64,000 nt of DNA from Ditylenchus dipsaci. Lineage: Eukaryota; Nematoda; Chromadorea; Rhabditida; Anguinidae. Under the pieces are notes generated by a model. It saw only the letters and a list, made by a program, of their open reading frames with translations. It had not been told where the DNA came from and did no database searches. The DNA lies in contig SADC01000319.1 in the NCBI GenBank assembly GCA_004194705.1, forward strand, positions 1 through 64,000. Direction: 5' to 3'. Below are positions 35,801-45,669 of the stretch, piece by piece. The translations under genes and the position numbers were made by a program. How positions within the stretch are numbered: the first letter of the stretch is position 1; the number at the start of each line of letters is the position of its first letter.

Positions 35801-38531
35801 GAATGAATAAAAAAAGAGATTAATAAAATGACTTTCGGGGAGGGGGGGGGGGGTGGTGTAGCTCTTCATAGCCCATCATACCCTAGCAAACGAGAAGTTA
35901 GAGAAGGCAGATACGAGTACGAGCAGTTTAAAAAAGCAAGTACGAGTACGAGAGGCAAGAACGAGTATGAGAACAAGCACTGTTCTGGCTTGAAAAAGTT
36001 ATTTTTAGTAAAATTTTCAGCTTTTAGTTAAACTTTTACTATAAATCTTCGTTTTTTAAATTTTATGATATTTGAATAACAAATTTATTTGACCGTCTGT
36101 TATCTTTCTAGGTTAGAATTGTTAGACCATTCGACAAAAATAGTTGTTAGCCATTTTTAGTTTCTAACATATATTACTATGTCAGACAGCATGAATAAGA
36201 AAATTTGATGTGCAAAACAATTTTAAAAAATCCAGACACTCAGAAAAAAATTAGAAAACCCTCAAACGCTAAAAATACGGCTACAGTCAAGAAGTTTGAC
36301 TGTACACAGTTTAGGACACAAATAATTGGTGCAAAAGATGGGTTAGTCAGAAAACATTTCTTTCGTCAAAATACTTATTAAAATTCTGAATGCATTTTTA
36401 AAATAAAAATTTTTTTAAATATTTGTAATTTTCACTAAGTATGAGTACTAATACGAGCATTTTTCATCTCGTACTACGAGTACAAATACGAGTACGAGAA
36501 AGAAAAAACAGAAAAAGTCATTACACCGGTCCCAAGAGGGCCGTTATAGTGTAATGGGTCTTAAATTACTAACTTTTGCTAATATTATGTGTATACAAAA
36601 AAGGTGGAAAAATTGAACGAAAAACCGCAAAACCAAAATTTGCGCAAAAATAAAGTAAACTCGCACGAAAAAAGATCCTTTAATAAGCGCCGATGGGCGC
36701 TTATTAAAAAATATCACAAATGTTTTCAATTCCTAATTTCAGCTTGTGCAACAAGTCTATTTTGTAAATCTGCTGCAGATGTCAACAGCCACATTTGCTT
36801 TGCTGACATATCATCATTTTGCTCAAACTACACTGCCAGGTGTTTCCAGTTAGATGAAAAACAGAACTTGTTTGAAAAACTGTGTATGTTTTTTGGGTTT
36901 TCAAAACTTATTTCATATCAACCATCAATAATAGGGAATTTGAACATGATTTAGAAATAAGTAAAAAATGCGCAGACCATTAAGCTAGACACTAAATCGG
37001 AGGTCTAATCTGCACGGTTTTTAACTTTTTCAACGTAATCCACAATATCAAGATTAAATATCGAGATTAAATTTAATAGTCAACTGTAAAGCCACAGTTA
37101 ACTGTGAAGACACAGTTAGCTGTAAAGCCACAGTAAACTGTAAAGACACATTTAACTGTAAAGCCACAGTTAGCTGTAAAGCCACAGTTAACTGTGAAGA
37201 CACATTTAACTGTAAAGCCACAGTTAGCTGTAAAGCCACAGTTAACTGTGAAGACACATTTAACTGTAAAGCCACAGTTAGCTGTAAAGCCACAGTTAAC
37301 TGTGAAGACACAGTTAGCTGTAAAGCCACAGTTAGCTGTAAAGCCACAGTTAACTGTGAAGACACAGTTAGCTGTAAAGCCACAGTTAACTGTAAAGACA
37401 CAGTTAGCTGTAAAGCCACTGTATAGCCATGGTTAGCTGTACAGTTACACTTTACTGTACAGCTGGCGACCCGTTTTTAATTACCGTATTTTCTCTAATA
37501 AGGCGGCCTGCTCTAAAAAGGCGACCCGCTCTAATAAGGCGGCCCTCAGGAAGGAGGTTGAAAAATAAGGCGGCCTGCTCTAATAAGGCGGCCCCTAAAA
37601 ATTTTATTCATATTCAAAATTGTTTTAAATGCGCCAAATCCTAATTTTCATACTTTTTGATTGGAATTGGTCACATCCTAGTCTATGATTGTTTATCATT
37701 CATTGTTATGATTGTTGTTATCACCTCTTAGTTCAAAATTTGTTGTTAGAGAATTTAAATAAATTTTGATGAAAGGATGTTTGAAATATAAGGCGGCCTG
37801 CTCCAATAAGGCGGCCAACTCTAATAAGGTGGCCCTCAGGAGGGAGGTTGAAAAATAAGGCGGCCGGCCGCCTTATTAGAGGAAATACGGTAAGTTATAC
37901 CGGTTGTGGTAGGTTACCGATAACCTTACCGGTAAGTTTCTGATGATTTTTTTTCGGTGGATGTATAATTTGGTTTTAATAAAGTTCTTCGCTAAATTAG
38001 GATTAGATATTGATCAAATTGGTCGAAATAAATGTTGACTATTTCTATATTTTCCTATACTTTTCCCGAAAATTTCCCAGTTTCTAATTTTGCAAAAAAA
38101 TTCACAACTCTAGTTTTGATTTTATTTCGTTTTAGAAAGTCAAATTGCAGAAATTTCTCCATGCAAAGACCTGAACAAAAGTTAGTGAAAACGATGGTCA
38201 AAATATTTCGATCTTCGGTTTTTTTGGTTTCAAGACTTTTTAAATATATTTATAATTATACAGTCAATTCTCGATAAACTGCCAGCTTTAAAGTTTACCA
38301 TACTTTTGAGGCATTAATGTCGAAGCTCGCATAAATGCAATAAATTGCTTATCTCTTCTGCCAAAACAATTCATTTGTAATGGCGTCGCTGACTGTCGAA
38401 ACAATCAGGACGAAAAAAATTGTAAGGAATGTAGCCCAACAGCGGTGTTGTGCAAGGCTACCTCCAGCTGCCTGTCTATTTCCCAACAGTGCAATGGAGA
38501 AGTGGACTGTCCGGATCAGAGTGATGAATTA
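32870..38531 (+). CDS. Secreted LDL-receptor class A repeat protein, partial gene
   Basis: Exon 32870-33121 starts with ATG and a hydrophobic signal peptide (FLFSRCLVLYFALLDIY) and continues into KFGFKCDTE. Exon 35032-35126 reads RVITRNMVCNGENDCSSGND then EANC, the C-terminal half of an LDLa repeat with the acidic calcium-binding motif. Exon 36743-36839 (ACATSLFCKSAADVNS) is Cys-rich and joins in phase. A last piece, about 38346-38531, holds two more LDLa units: FICNGVADCRNNQDEKNC and CNGEVDCPDQSDE, ending at a possible GTGGGT donor. LDLa repeats bind calcium and ligands outside the cell. The CNGENDC spacing resembles repeats of complement C6-C9 and LDL-receptor families; I did not find a MACPF domain. 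Exon 1 to exon 2 does not join in phase, so an exon may be missing. The 3' end is unknown. Confidence 0.7.
33360..33690. repeat. tRNA-like foldback repeat, relative of 20535
   Basis: GGTGGCTCAGTGGTAAG at 33364 is a tRNA A-box. The arms CCAAAGAGTATTTTTCACTG and the inverted AGAGAAAAATACTCTTTGG follow. On the far side, TCGGTTCGATTCCGG (33660-33675) is a B-box. The motif CGCTTCGCGGCCAAATACC is shared with 34110. Lies in an intron of the LDLa gene. Confidence 0.6.
33700..34650. mobile_element. Foldback element in the LDLa gene
   Basis: The stretch near 33895-34020 (TTTTACGGAGTCC to GATTGGGAAAGACA) is inverted at about 34290-34395. The centre contains the hairpin CTGATTAATGATACC / CTAATCAGACATACC and the palindrome GGCCGCGAAGCGGCC. 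Outer tRNA-like pieces are ATGGCGCAGTGGGTAAACC (34437) and the inverted AATGCAAACCTC pair (33632 and 34626). Similar design to the element at 20535. Confidence 0.6.
35217..35640. mobile_element. hAT-like MITE interrupted by a mariner MITE
   Basis: The left end TAGGGTTGGCATTTGTCTGG and subterminal GTCTGGACAAAT pair with GGACAATTGTCTGGG right of the mariner insertion. The right terminal TIR is not clear. It looks like an old hAT-type element. Confidence 0.45.
35241..35586. mobile_element. mariner-type MITE, 346 bp, TA target duplication
   Basis: Ends TTGGGTTGGTCCATAAGTTC and the perfect inverse, flanked by TA on both sides. The arms continue through CGCGGTTGTTTATACACAA for about 120 bp. The TTGGGTTGG start resembles the mellifera-type mariner ends known from insects and other animals. 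No transposase remains. Confidence 0.85.
35828..36520. mobile_element. TIR element with TACGAGTACGAG words
   Basis: Ends AAAATGACTTTC and inverted AAAGTCATT. The left end holds GATACGAGTACGAGCAG and AAGTACGAGTACGAGAGG. The right end holds CTCGTACTACGAGTACAAAT and ACGAGTACGAGAAAG. Another example of word arrays near both ends. Lies in an intron of the LDLa gene. Confidence 0.6.
37081..37430. repeat. Minisatellite of 18-bp CAGTTAGCTGTAAAGCCA units
   Basis: About 19 tandem units alternate between three forms: CAGTTAGCTGTAAAGCCA, CAGTTAACTGTGAAGACA and CATTTAACTGTAAAGCCA. They form a 54-bp higher-order pattern repeated at least three times. Each unit contains the palindrome GTTAAC or its variant GTTAGC. 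The apparent open frames across it are repeat artefacts. Confidence 0.9.
37482..37892. mobile_element. ACCGTA-family MITE copy 4, word AATAAGGCGGCC
   Basis: Left TACCGTATTTTCTCTAATAA, right TTATTAGAGGAAATACGGTA. The word AATAAGGCGGCC or a close variant stands four times at the left and four times at the right. The block GGAGGTTGAAAAATAAGGCG occurs once on each side. The interior (37600-37790) is different from other copies, so only the frame is shared. Confidence 0.85.
37893..38340. other. Repeat-like AT-rich DNA before the last LDLa exon
   Basis: Contains the diverged second copy of the 31860-32050 segment (TTACCGATAACCTTACCGG onward). No inverted partner or exon is seen before about 38346. 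Confidence 0.4.
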
Positions 38532-38589
38532 GTGGGTTCAATGCTATCTTAAATGACATTTCCGAAAAATTGCAGGAATATTTTCTATT

Positions 38590-39300
38590 TTAAATTTTAG
38601 GGGTGTAAAACCTAGCAAAACCTAGCTCTCAAACTACTAAGTGCGTCTCTTCTACCCATCTAAACTTTTCAAATTTGTTTAAAAAGTTTTTTTCACAACT
38701 TTTAATTTTAGTTATACGGCAAGTTATTTCTTTGCGCTATTTTTCTGCACTAACACTATTCAGCTTCGCCTTGGCAAACAGCTAAAATTGGATTTTTGAA
38801 AAAAATGTGAATTTTATTTTATGCTTTTTCCATCCCTTATTCCAAATAAATAATTAAAATATGAATATACAGACAGAAAGAGCATGAAAACTGTTATATG
38901 ACGATAAATATCAAAAAAGGTTTTTGGTTTGTAGTTTATTGATGAAAAATACATAATTTGTTCTGTTGCAAAAAACACTCGCCTTAGTTTAATAGCAAGG
39001 GTTCAGGACATTTCGCCCATAATATTTTAACTTCAATTCCTTCATCTCTTTATTCATATGCTGTGTGGAATAACAAAGGCTTTTTGGCGCTACTTGCAAA
39101 GCATATATATCCCCCCCCCACCAAATAATTTTTTTTCAAATGTTCCCAAACACCCTATATCGACCTTAAATGGCATCAGAAGCTCAAAAAGACATTATTT
39201 CTGAGTTCTGGTCAAAAAAATTGAGTTTTGGGACCACCCAAAATTACCCATTTTGACCATTTTTGAAGGATTTAGGGCCGCATTAGGGTGGAAATGGACC
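38590..39300. other. No gene recognised
   Basis: AT-rich sequence with a C-rich run at 39113. From 39310 to 39460 it enters an inverted copy of the repeat seen at 7680-7780 (ACTGGGGCCTACCGCATAAA, CACTTTCGAGTGATTTGTGT). No coding signal. Confidence 0.5.
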
Positions 39301-39309
39301 AAAAGGGGC

Positions 39310-39460
39310 CAATTTTGAACAAAAAGAAAGATGTTGAACACAGTTTCGAATACTGGGGCCTACCGCATAAATAAACTCTGGTATGCATGCTTTTTCATGC
39401 ACCCATAGTCACTTTCGAGTGATTTGTGTCTAAGGTATGTGGGTGTGCGCATCTCAATCA
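39310..39460. repeat. Dispersed repeat also at 7680 and 57110/57545
   Basis: ACTGGGGCCTACCGCATAAA, TGGTATGCATGC and CACTTTCGAGTGATTTGTGT occur here in one orientation and in the other at 7665-7770, 57112-57175 and 57545-57650. At 7.6 and 40.14 kb a GC-rich hairpin AAGCCCC-TGCGCCCCC is next to it. Ends are not defined. Confidence 0.7.
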
Positions 39461-39461
39461 G

Positions 39462-40116
39462 TGCTGGCATTTCAAAATTTCCGGCTCCGGATCTGGCTCC
39501 CGGCTCCGTTGGGGCAAATACAACAAATACAGTACAGGAACACAGTGATAACGAATACCGTATTCTCCCTAATAGAACGCCACTCCTTAGGGCCAAAACC
39601 AGGGGGGGGGGGTAATTAAAACAATGTTTTATTGCATTTCTAACACAAAGTCTGAAAAATTTTGGTGGTTAAAAAACGCCATGGCGTTCTATTAGAGAGA
39701 ATATGAAAAATTGTGAATAACAAACACACAAAACCCGCACAAATCCATCAAATCTCCGGCCACCGTCAGCAGCACTTTCTCGCGAATGCAGCCTTTGAGC
39801 TTAGCTGGTGGAGGGTGGAGAATGGATGAAACGATAGTGGAGAATGGATGAAACGATAGTAAGCGGAAACTAAGGGCATAGCAAAATTAACATTAGGATT
39901 CCTGTCGCGAGACAAACATTTACTTGGGTTTGATTATATAGACAATCCATAAGTGGAGGTTTTTTTGTCAAAAATTTTTTTTATTTGACAGTATATATTA
40001 TATCCAGAATTTTCGGCTAAGTAAATAAACGAAACTAGCTCCAAAATGGCTCCGGCAGTCCAAATTTTCCGCTCCGGATCTGGCTCCGGCTCGGAGCCGG
40101 AGCGGATTGCCAGCAG
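39462..40116. mobile_element. Element with GGCTCCGGATCTGGCTCC words, hosting an ACCGTA MITE
   Basis: The left part has TTTCCGGCTCCGGATCTGGC and the right part (40048-40110) TTCCGCTCCGGATCTGGCTC then GGAGCCGGAGCGGATTGCCA. The outer ends GTGCTGGCATTTC and GGATTGCCAGCAG are imperfectly inverted. A related, better array lies at 40372-40789. Confidence 0.5.
39556..39704. mobile_element. ACCGTA-family MITE copy 5, word AATAGAACGCCA
   Basis: Left TACCGTATTCTCCCTAATAG, right GTTCTATTAGAGAGAATA. The word AATAGAACGCCA is paired with TGGCGTTCTATT. At about 150 bp it is one of the shortest copies and lacks the long interior. Confidence 0.7.
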
Positions 40117-40371
40117 ATCTAAACTCCAAGCAACCAAGCCCCTTGCGCCCCCGAAGGAGGCGCAGGGGGCTTGGTAGGTTAGACACACTTACTTTAGACA
40201 TAATTCCGAGCAAGACTCTTGATTGGGTAGAGCAGAATGGGCTGAGAACGATAGTGCGGGTCGTTTTCGCTTCGAGATCTGGCGAAGTAGGTTAGGGAAA
40301 TGAATCTGTAAGGTAACAAATTGTGCATCGTCAAAATCAAGCTGGATACCCACATGTTTTCTAGTGGTAAG

Positions 40372-40789
40372 CAGTGATGTGTTTTTGCCATTTTTCGCTC
40401 CGGCTCTGAAATCTTAGTTTAAAAAAGATTGCTCCTGCTCTTGCTCCGAGCTCTCAACTTTGAAAAATTTGCTCCGGCTATTGCTCCGAGAGAAAGCCAG
40501 AGCCAGAAAATTGTATCTATATACTCGTTATACGCATATAAAATACATATGATTTGAATTTTCTCTGAATATAGCTCCGAGCTTATTTTTTGAAAAAATT
40601 TGCTCCGGATCTGGCTCCGAGATTCTCATTTGAAAAAATTTTCTCCGGCTCTCGCTCCGGGCTCTTGAGTTTAAAAATTTGTTCCGGCTTTCGAAAAATT
40701 CGCTCCAGGTCTGGCTCCGAACAGGAGCCAGAGCAGAGCCAGAGCGAGAGCCAAAGCGAGAGCCAGAGCCGGAGATTTATACATCACTG
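40372..40789. mobile_element. hAT-like MITE, word GCTCCGGCTCTGGCTCC
   Basis: Ends CAGTGATGTGTTTTTGCC and the inverted ATTTATACATCACTG. The interior is an array of GCTCCGG and CCGAGCTC variants on the left and GGAGCCAGAGC and GCGAGAGCC variants on the right. The array is strikingly GC-richer than its surroundings. Confidence 0.65.
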
Positions 40790-40799
40790 TTAAAAAGTT

Positions 40800-41300
40800 A
40801 ATGATGTTTCAAATTAATTTTAAGTTAAATATATTTTTTGCTTGTGATTTCGGATGCGGCATTTCCTTTGTGTCGAATCGTTTTGGCTAAATATTTTTTC
40901 ATTGAGTGACATTCGAGAATTATTTTTTTGGAATACTTGAATCTGACCAGCAGCATTCTTTTGGTTGTGATCTTTGAAGCAAAGTTAAGCAAAGTTAACT
41001 TTTCACATCAGGAAACTAAGGCGAACCTAAGAACCTAAGCCTAAGAAACGAAAAAAGTCTTCATAGGTGACAAATATGGCAAAACAAATTCTTTACTTTC
41101 AAAAAAAATTATGTTTTGTAAAAGATTTTGAGCAATCAACATCAATTTTACAATCCAGCGCATTTTTCCATGCGCTACAATTTTGAAGATGTATGATGTA
41201 TGTCCCAAATATTTTTGTCTTTTTGCGAAAATACAAAACTCTGACCGTGAGCATATCTTATTGAGAGGTTTCCTAATTACCAGGTTAATATCTGTTTTTA
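40800..41300. other. No gene or element recognised
   Basis: AT-rich DNA with no clear inverted repeat, array or exon. Confidence 0.4.
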
Positions 41301-41301
41301 G

Positions 41302-41690
41302 TAGGGTTGGTTAATTACCGGTGATTTAAAAATACTGGTTAGTTACCAAAAACTGGTGATTTATTATTTTGCTTTCAAAATTCTTTTTTTAAATAACCTA
41401 ACATAATCAATCAATGTCATTTATAAACAAATTCTATTTATTATTAAACATAATTGCTTGATCTGGTTCTTTCACTTGTTCTCGTTCACAGGCCGAATTG
41501 AAAAAGATAGCATTCTAGTATATGAGATTTTGGTTAACTGAGGACCTAACTGACTATTTACATAGTTAGCGCACATAGTTGGTTTTCAAATTATCGTTTT
41601 ATGGTAATTTATCAAGAGTATAATGACTAACGGCAAAATATCAGGTTAGTTATCGGTTAGTTCCCTCGTTTAATAACCATCACCTAACCC
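41302..41690. mobile_element. hAT-like MITE, word GGTTAGTTACC
   Basis: Ends TAGGGTTGGTTAATTACCGG and the inverted AATAACCATCACCTAACCCT. Words: TGGTTAGTTACCAAAAACTG near the left and GGTTAGTTATCGGTTAGTT near the right. The interior has no coding signal. Confidence 0.6.
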
Positions 41691-41879
41691 TCATTTTTAT
41701 TGTTAGGTCGATTTCTCCACACATTGAATATATTCTATTCAAAAGTTTTAGCTTAGGCTGTCTTGACTTTTTGATCTCCAATAATTTCAATCTAAGCAAA
41801 ATCAATTTTTCTTGTTTCTCTGTGTTTAAATTTTTAGAGCGGTGTGATTCTGCTAGGAAATCAAACAGCGGCAAAATAT

Positions 41880-42262
41880 TTGGTTAAAAATACGACCAGG
41901 CAAGATGCATCACGCTTGTTCAAAAATGCTAGTTCTTGCACTCTACAACAAGGAACAAGCGAATCATCAGTTCCAGTCATCTAGCAGCAGCAGCAAAATG
42001 CTTGGTTTCAAACAACCACCAAGCAAGATCAGGCGAGGAAATTACGCAACAAACTTGGTCAAAAATGCTAGTGCTTGCACTCTACAGCAGGGAGCGAGTG
42101 AATCATTAGTTTCTAGCCATCAAACAGCAGCTGAATAATCGGTTTCAACAAACCACCAGACTATTCAGACAAGAAAATTACACATCAAGACTGTTCAAAA
42201 AATAGTTGTGCTGGCACTATATAGATAGGCACAAGGCAAAAGCAAACCATTCGTGTTCAGCT
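41880..42262 (+). promoter_or_regulatory. Tandem repeat upstream of the ADAM-like gene, with a TATA box in the last unit
   Basis: A unit of about 137 bp is repeated two and a half times. The aligned positions are TTCTTGCACTCTACAACAAG (about 41932), TGCTTGCACTCTACAGCAGG (42071) and TGCTGGCACTATATAGATAG (42208). Only the third unit has a TATA box (TATATAG, 42218-42224). It lies 51 bases before the start codon at 42269, with an initiator-like TTCAG at 42256. Duplicated promoter-proximal DNA is the simplest reading. Confidence 0.65.
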
Positions 42263-42268
42263 ATAAAG

Positions 42269-44118
42269 ATGATTTTGTGGATCTGTTTGTCTTTGGTGTG
42301 GCCTTTAGTCATGATGCAGGATTATTTGGAGCTCGAGGTCAAGCCCAACTTTTCACCTCAAATGCAGCAAGATATCGAGGACTTGTATCTGCGAGCTAAA
42401 ATGATGAGTAAGTTTTATTATCCAGTAAATCTTAATATATTTGCCCTATCTTAAAAATCTCCTCAAGTTCGTTCCCGCCTAGGGTCTGACACTTTTTTTA
42501 CCGCGATTTTCGAAGTATTTTGCCGGTTTTTTTTTAATCTGGTACTGAATATTGTATGCATTTCAATTTGTCAGTACTTTTTTAAATAACTAAATGATTC
42601 CGCCAATTGAAAAACAAAAATTTGATACAGCGAAAATTAAATTTTAAAAAAGTGGACACTATATGGAGGTTTTGTCTTTTAAATGGCCAAATTATCAAAT
42701 TATTGAAAAACGACCGGTAAAATTGGAATGCTTGCAAAATATTTTGAAAATCAGTAGACCGTCGATTCGGTAAGTCGATACTGGTGCCCCTACTTAGATT
42801 TTTAAAAAATGACACAAAATTAAAATTCCTAACTACTTTTTTGTGGTGAAAAAAATTCTGCTGAATTTTTCTTTTTGAACACGACCGAAGTAACATTTCT
42901 ATGCAGTTTCTACGCTTAAGGCCGAATTTTATCAAGACCTTTCACCCAACAAGGGAGTACAATAAGATATTTTCAACTAAATTCAAGTCATTTAAGTCAG
43001 AAAAAAATTAGAGAGATTTTGGCAAAAAAAAATTAGAGAGACCGAATCAAGCCTTGTCTTTAAAAAATTAGGCTCAAAAAGGTGTCACACCAAGGCAAGA
43101 ATGAGCCTGAGGTGGGGTCACTATCTTGCGATTTGACTGTGGTAAATTTGAACTTGATTAGCCTGATTTACAGAAGTCAAAATGTGTCCCTTCTGGTCAC
43201 CATCGACGATGTTCTCTGGCATAAGTTCTTAGCTAAAAACAACAATGATGAGTAAGTATTATATATAAAAAGTGTTATAAAATCTTTTACCCAACTGATA
43301 CTTAAGGAGACTAGCAGTAAAGGAGGCCACCGAATTTATGGATCAATTGGTTTTCGACGTGTCCCAGTTCTTTGTCGACATTTCATTTGGCAGCTATGTC
43401 CTCTTTTTCAAAACATCGGAAAATAGACTATATAAAGATTTTTATTTTTTTTGGTTTTTAGCATAAATTGCAGATTCTTCGCGACTGCAAAAGCGTCGGC
43501 GTTAAATGTGTTGGAGATAATATTGGGATAGACTCAATTATGCTCGCAAACAGTTTTGAAGTCACTGATAAGAAAATTTTCTTGTAAATTTTTTGGATTT
43601 GAGATTAAATCTTGGATTTTGGTCACATTTTTCTGCACTTAAATATAACTTGCGTCTCTGCTAAAATTTATATGATATCAGATTAAGCTTAAAGTACGCC
43701 AGAATAGATAATTTTTTCATGAGACAACGGAGCCTGCGGCCTGCAATAAAGAATGGCCATGAGCTGGCATCAAACGTCGTCGTTGCTGTGGGAGTGGACA
43801 AGAATGGCAATATTGATTTAGCTCTGACCACCAAAGTCTGCGCGCATGAAATTATGCATGGGTTTGGTGTGAACTTTGTTAGTTTTTTTAGTTTTTTAGT
43901 TTTTAGAAAACATAATAAATAGATGTTTTATTCAGGATTTAGTCAAAGGTCATATCTGCTTCGAAGAAAGAGGCTTAATGAGTCCGCAGAAAATGGAAGG
44001 CCAAAAAACTTTGAGCGGCGCGATACTTGAGAAGTGCAGTATTGAAAAAGCAAGCTACCACCTCAATAGACTGATTGACGGAGGAATTCGAAAAAAAAAT
44101 TGTTTGCAAGACGTTTGA
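42269..44118 (+). CDS. ADAM/reprolysin-like secreted metalloprotease
   Basis: Exons: 42269-42407 (ATG, signal MILWICLSLVWPLVM), 42907-42956, 43100-43251, 43307 to about 43440, 43474-43583, 43703-43868 and 43936-44118 (TGA). Exon 3 reads VSLLVTIDDVLWHKFLAKNN and exon 4 VKEATEFMDQLVFDVSQFF, matching the start of an M12B catalytic domain. Exon 6 ends in AHEIMHGFG, the zinc-binding HExxHxxG. Exon 7 reads CFEERGLMSPQ, a Met-turn, and later LEKCS and NCLQDV, where the family has its conserved cysteines. The third zinc histidine expected three residues after the Gly is Val in this splice model; a His occurs three residues later. No disintegrin domain follows, so this looks like a short secreted form with a small prodomain. 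Members cleave extracellular proteins. The donor of exon 4 is uncertain. Confidence 0.75.
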
Positions 44119-44167
44119 GAAAATAGTTGCAGGATTTGAATTTGTGATTTGGAAAAAAAATGAATTA

Positions 44168-44353
44168 CAGTCAAACCTCGATAATCCGCCACCCCATGGG
44201 ACCGATCCGAGGGTGGCGGATTATCGAGGTGGCGGTTTAGCGGGGGTAAACTTTATTGAGTTTCTCTGACAGCCAACCAAATCGGGCTTATCGAGGGTGG
44301 CGGTTTATCGAGGGTGGCGGTTTAGCGGGTGGCGGATTATCGAGGTTTGACTG
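44168..44353. mobile_element. TA-flanked MITE, word GGTGGCGGATTATCGA
   Basis: Ends CAGTCAAACCTCGATAATCC and the exact inverse, with TA at both borders. The word GGTGGCGG(A/T)TTATCGAGG recurs about five times. Same ends as 14998, different word. Begins 50 bases after the ADAM-like stop codon, so it probably lies in that gene's 3' UTR. Confidence 0.85.
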
Positions 44354-44463
44354 TATTTGCCAAAAACACTTCGACATGAAGAAAAAACTGATACTTGATC
44401 AGTGTTTTAAAAGCTTAGGCTCAAGGTCAAACTCAAAATAGAACTTGAGTTTAAGAGGTTCAA

Positions 44464-44806
44464 ACTAGAGTTGCTGAATGGATAATTATCCAGATAATTA
44501 TCCGGATAATTATCGGATAATTATCCGGCTAATTATTCGTAATTAGCCGACCATATAAAATATGGCTAATTATAATTCTGTTGCTCGGAATTTAATAGTT
44601 GTTCAAAATGTTATAGTCCTGATATGGGAACTTAGACTCGGTGTTATAGTTTTGTGTATAAATTCAAGGATTTATGCAATTTTTGATCAATTACCGATAT
44701 AAAATCATAATTAGCCGGTTTTTGGCTAATTATGGATAATTGTCCGGATAATTATCCAGATAATTATCCGATTTTTAATTACCCGGCTAATTAAGCAACT
44801 CTAGTT
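44464..44806. mobile_element. hAT-like MITE, word GGATAATTATCC
   Basis: Ends AGAGTTGCTGAATGGATAAT and the inverted TTAATTAAGCAACTCT. Each end holds three to five copies of the palindrome GGATAATTATCC (with CAG or CGG linkers). A second inner pair uses GGCTAATTA. Confidence 0.75.
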
Positions 44807-44922
44807 CAAACTCAAACTGAACTAATGTTGATTTTAGGTTTCAAGATGACTATCTTTCATCGTACAAGCATTTTATCGAAATTCTGAAAAATACTTTTTG
44901 TTCAGCGTAAATATTGAGTTAA

Positions 44923-45136
44923 AGGGGCATACCGTGCGTTTAGGCGCGAACTAGCAGTTTTTTTTAAATTTTTTGTATCCTCCCATTTTTCACTCTGATG
45001 TAGATGACCTTATACTGCTTCTAAAAACTAGACAGAAAAGTTAAAAAGTCTAGACGAGAACGAATGTAAAAATTTATCGAGAAAAAAAGAACTGCTGGTT
45101 CGTGCCTTTTCTCCCTATCGGGAACGATCATGCCCT
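44923..45136. mobile_element. TTAA-type MITE, degenerate
   Basis: TTAA at 44919-44922 precedes AGGGGCATACCGTGCG. The right end is AACGATCATGCCCTTCAA, one base off TTAA. An inner inverted pair is CGCGAACTAGCAGTTTTTTT and AAAAAGAACTGCTGGTTCG. Confidence 0.6.
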
Positions 45137-45334
45137 TCAAGTGGATAAAATAAAAAATCAGACGCGTTTTCGTTTAAAAAAATCGAAAAAAGCTTTCAAT
45201 TAACTCAAGTTTTACTTTGAGTTGCTAAAACACTGTCAAAACAACTAATTAATGGAAATGAACATATCTTGAACATATCTTTTTCTTAGGCATCCTAAGT
45301 CATAATTAATATTTGTTATTTTCAAAACGTACAT

Positions 45335-45586
45335 TACCGTATTTTCTCTATTGATTAGCTATGGCTAATTATTTTTCAACCCTCAAAAATCGGCATAATT
45401 GAAGGTCGACCTCGAAATTTTTAGGTGGTCAACCAAAATCTGAAAAGTGGAATCGATAGAGCTTGTGTGAGTTAAGAAAATGCATCAACAGCTTAGCCAA
45501 ATATTTACTCTGCTCCGAGATATAGGTCGTCGAAGTCAAGGGCGGCTAATTATTAGAGAGTGGCTAATTAGTACAGAAATACGGTA
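45335..45586. mobile_element. ACCGTA-family MITE copy 6, word GGCTAATTA
   Basis: Left TACCGTATTTTCTCTATTGA, right GTACAGAAATACGGTA. The word GGCTAATTA stands at the left (once in each orientation) and twice at the right. The constant parts ATTTTTCAACCCTCAAAAA and CAACCAAAATCTGAAAAGTG match copy 1. Confidence 0.85.
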
Positions 45587-45669
45587 TGCCAAGATCCGGT
45601 ATTCCACTTACTTCCAGTATTCCACAGTACTTTTGATTTGACTGCATACCAATTGCAAACTTTTTAATC

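Noticed and set aside
37054..37436. Open frames on both strands with repeated VALQLTV and AVKPQLTV
   Set aside because: They lie wholly in the 18-bp minisatellite.
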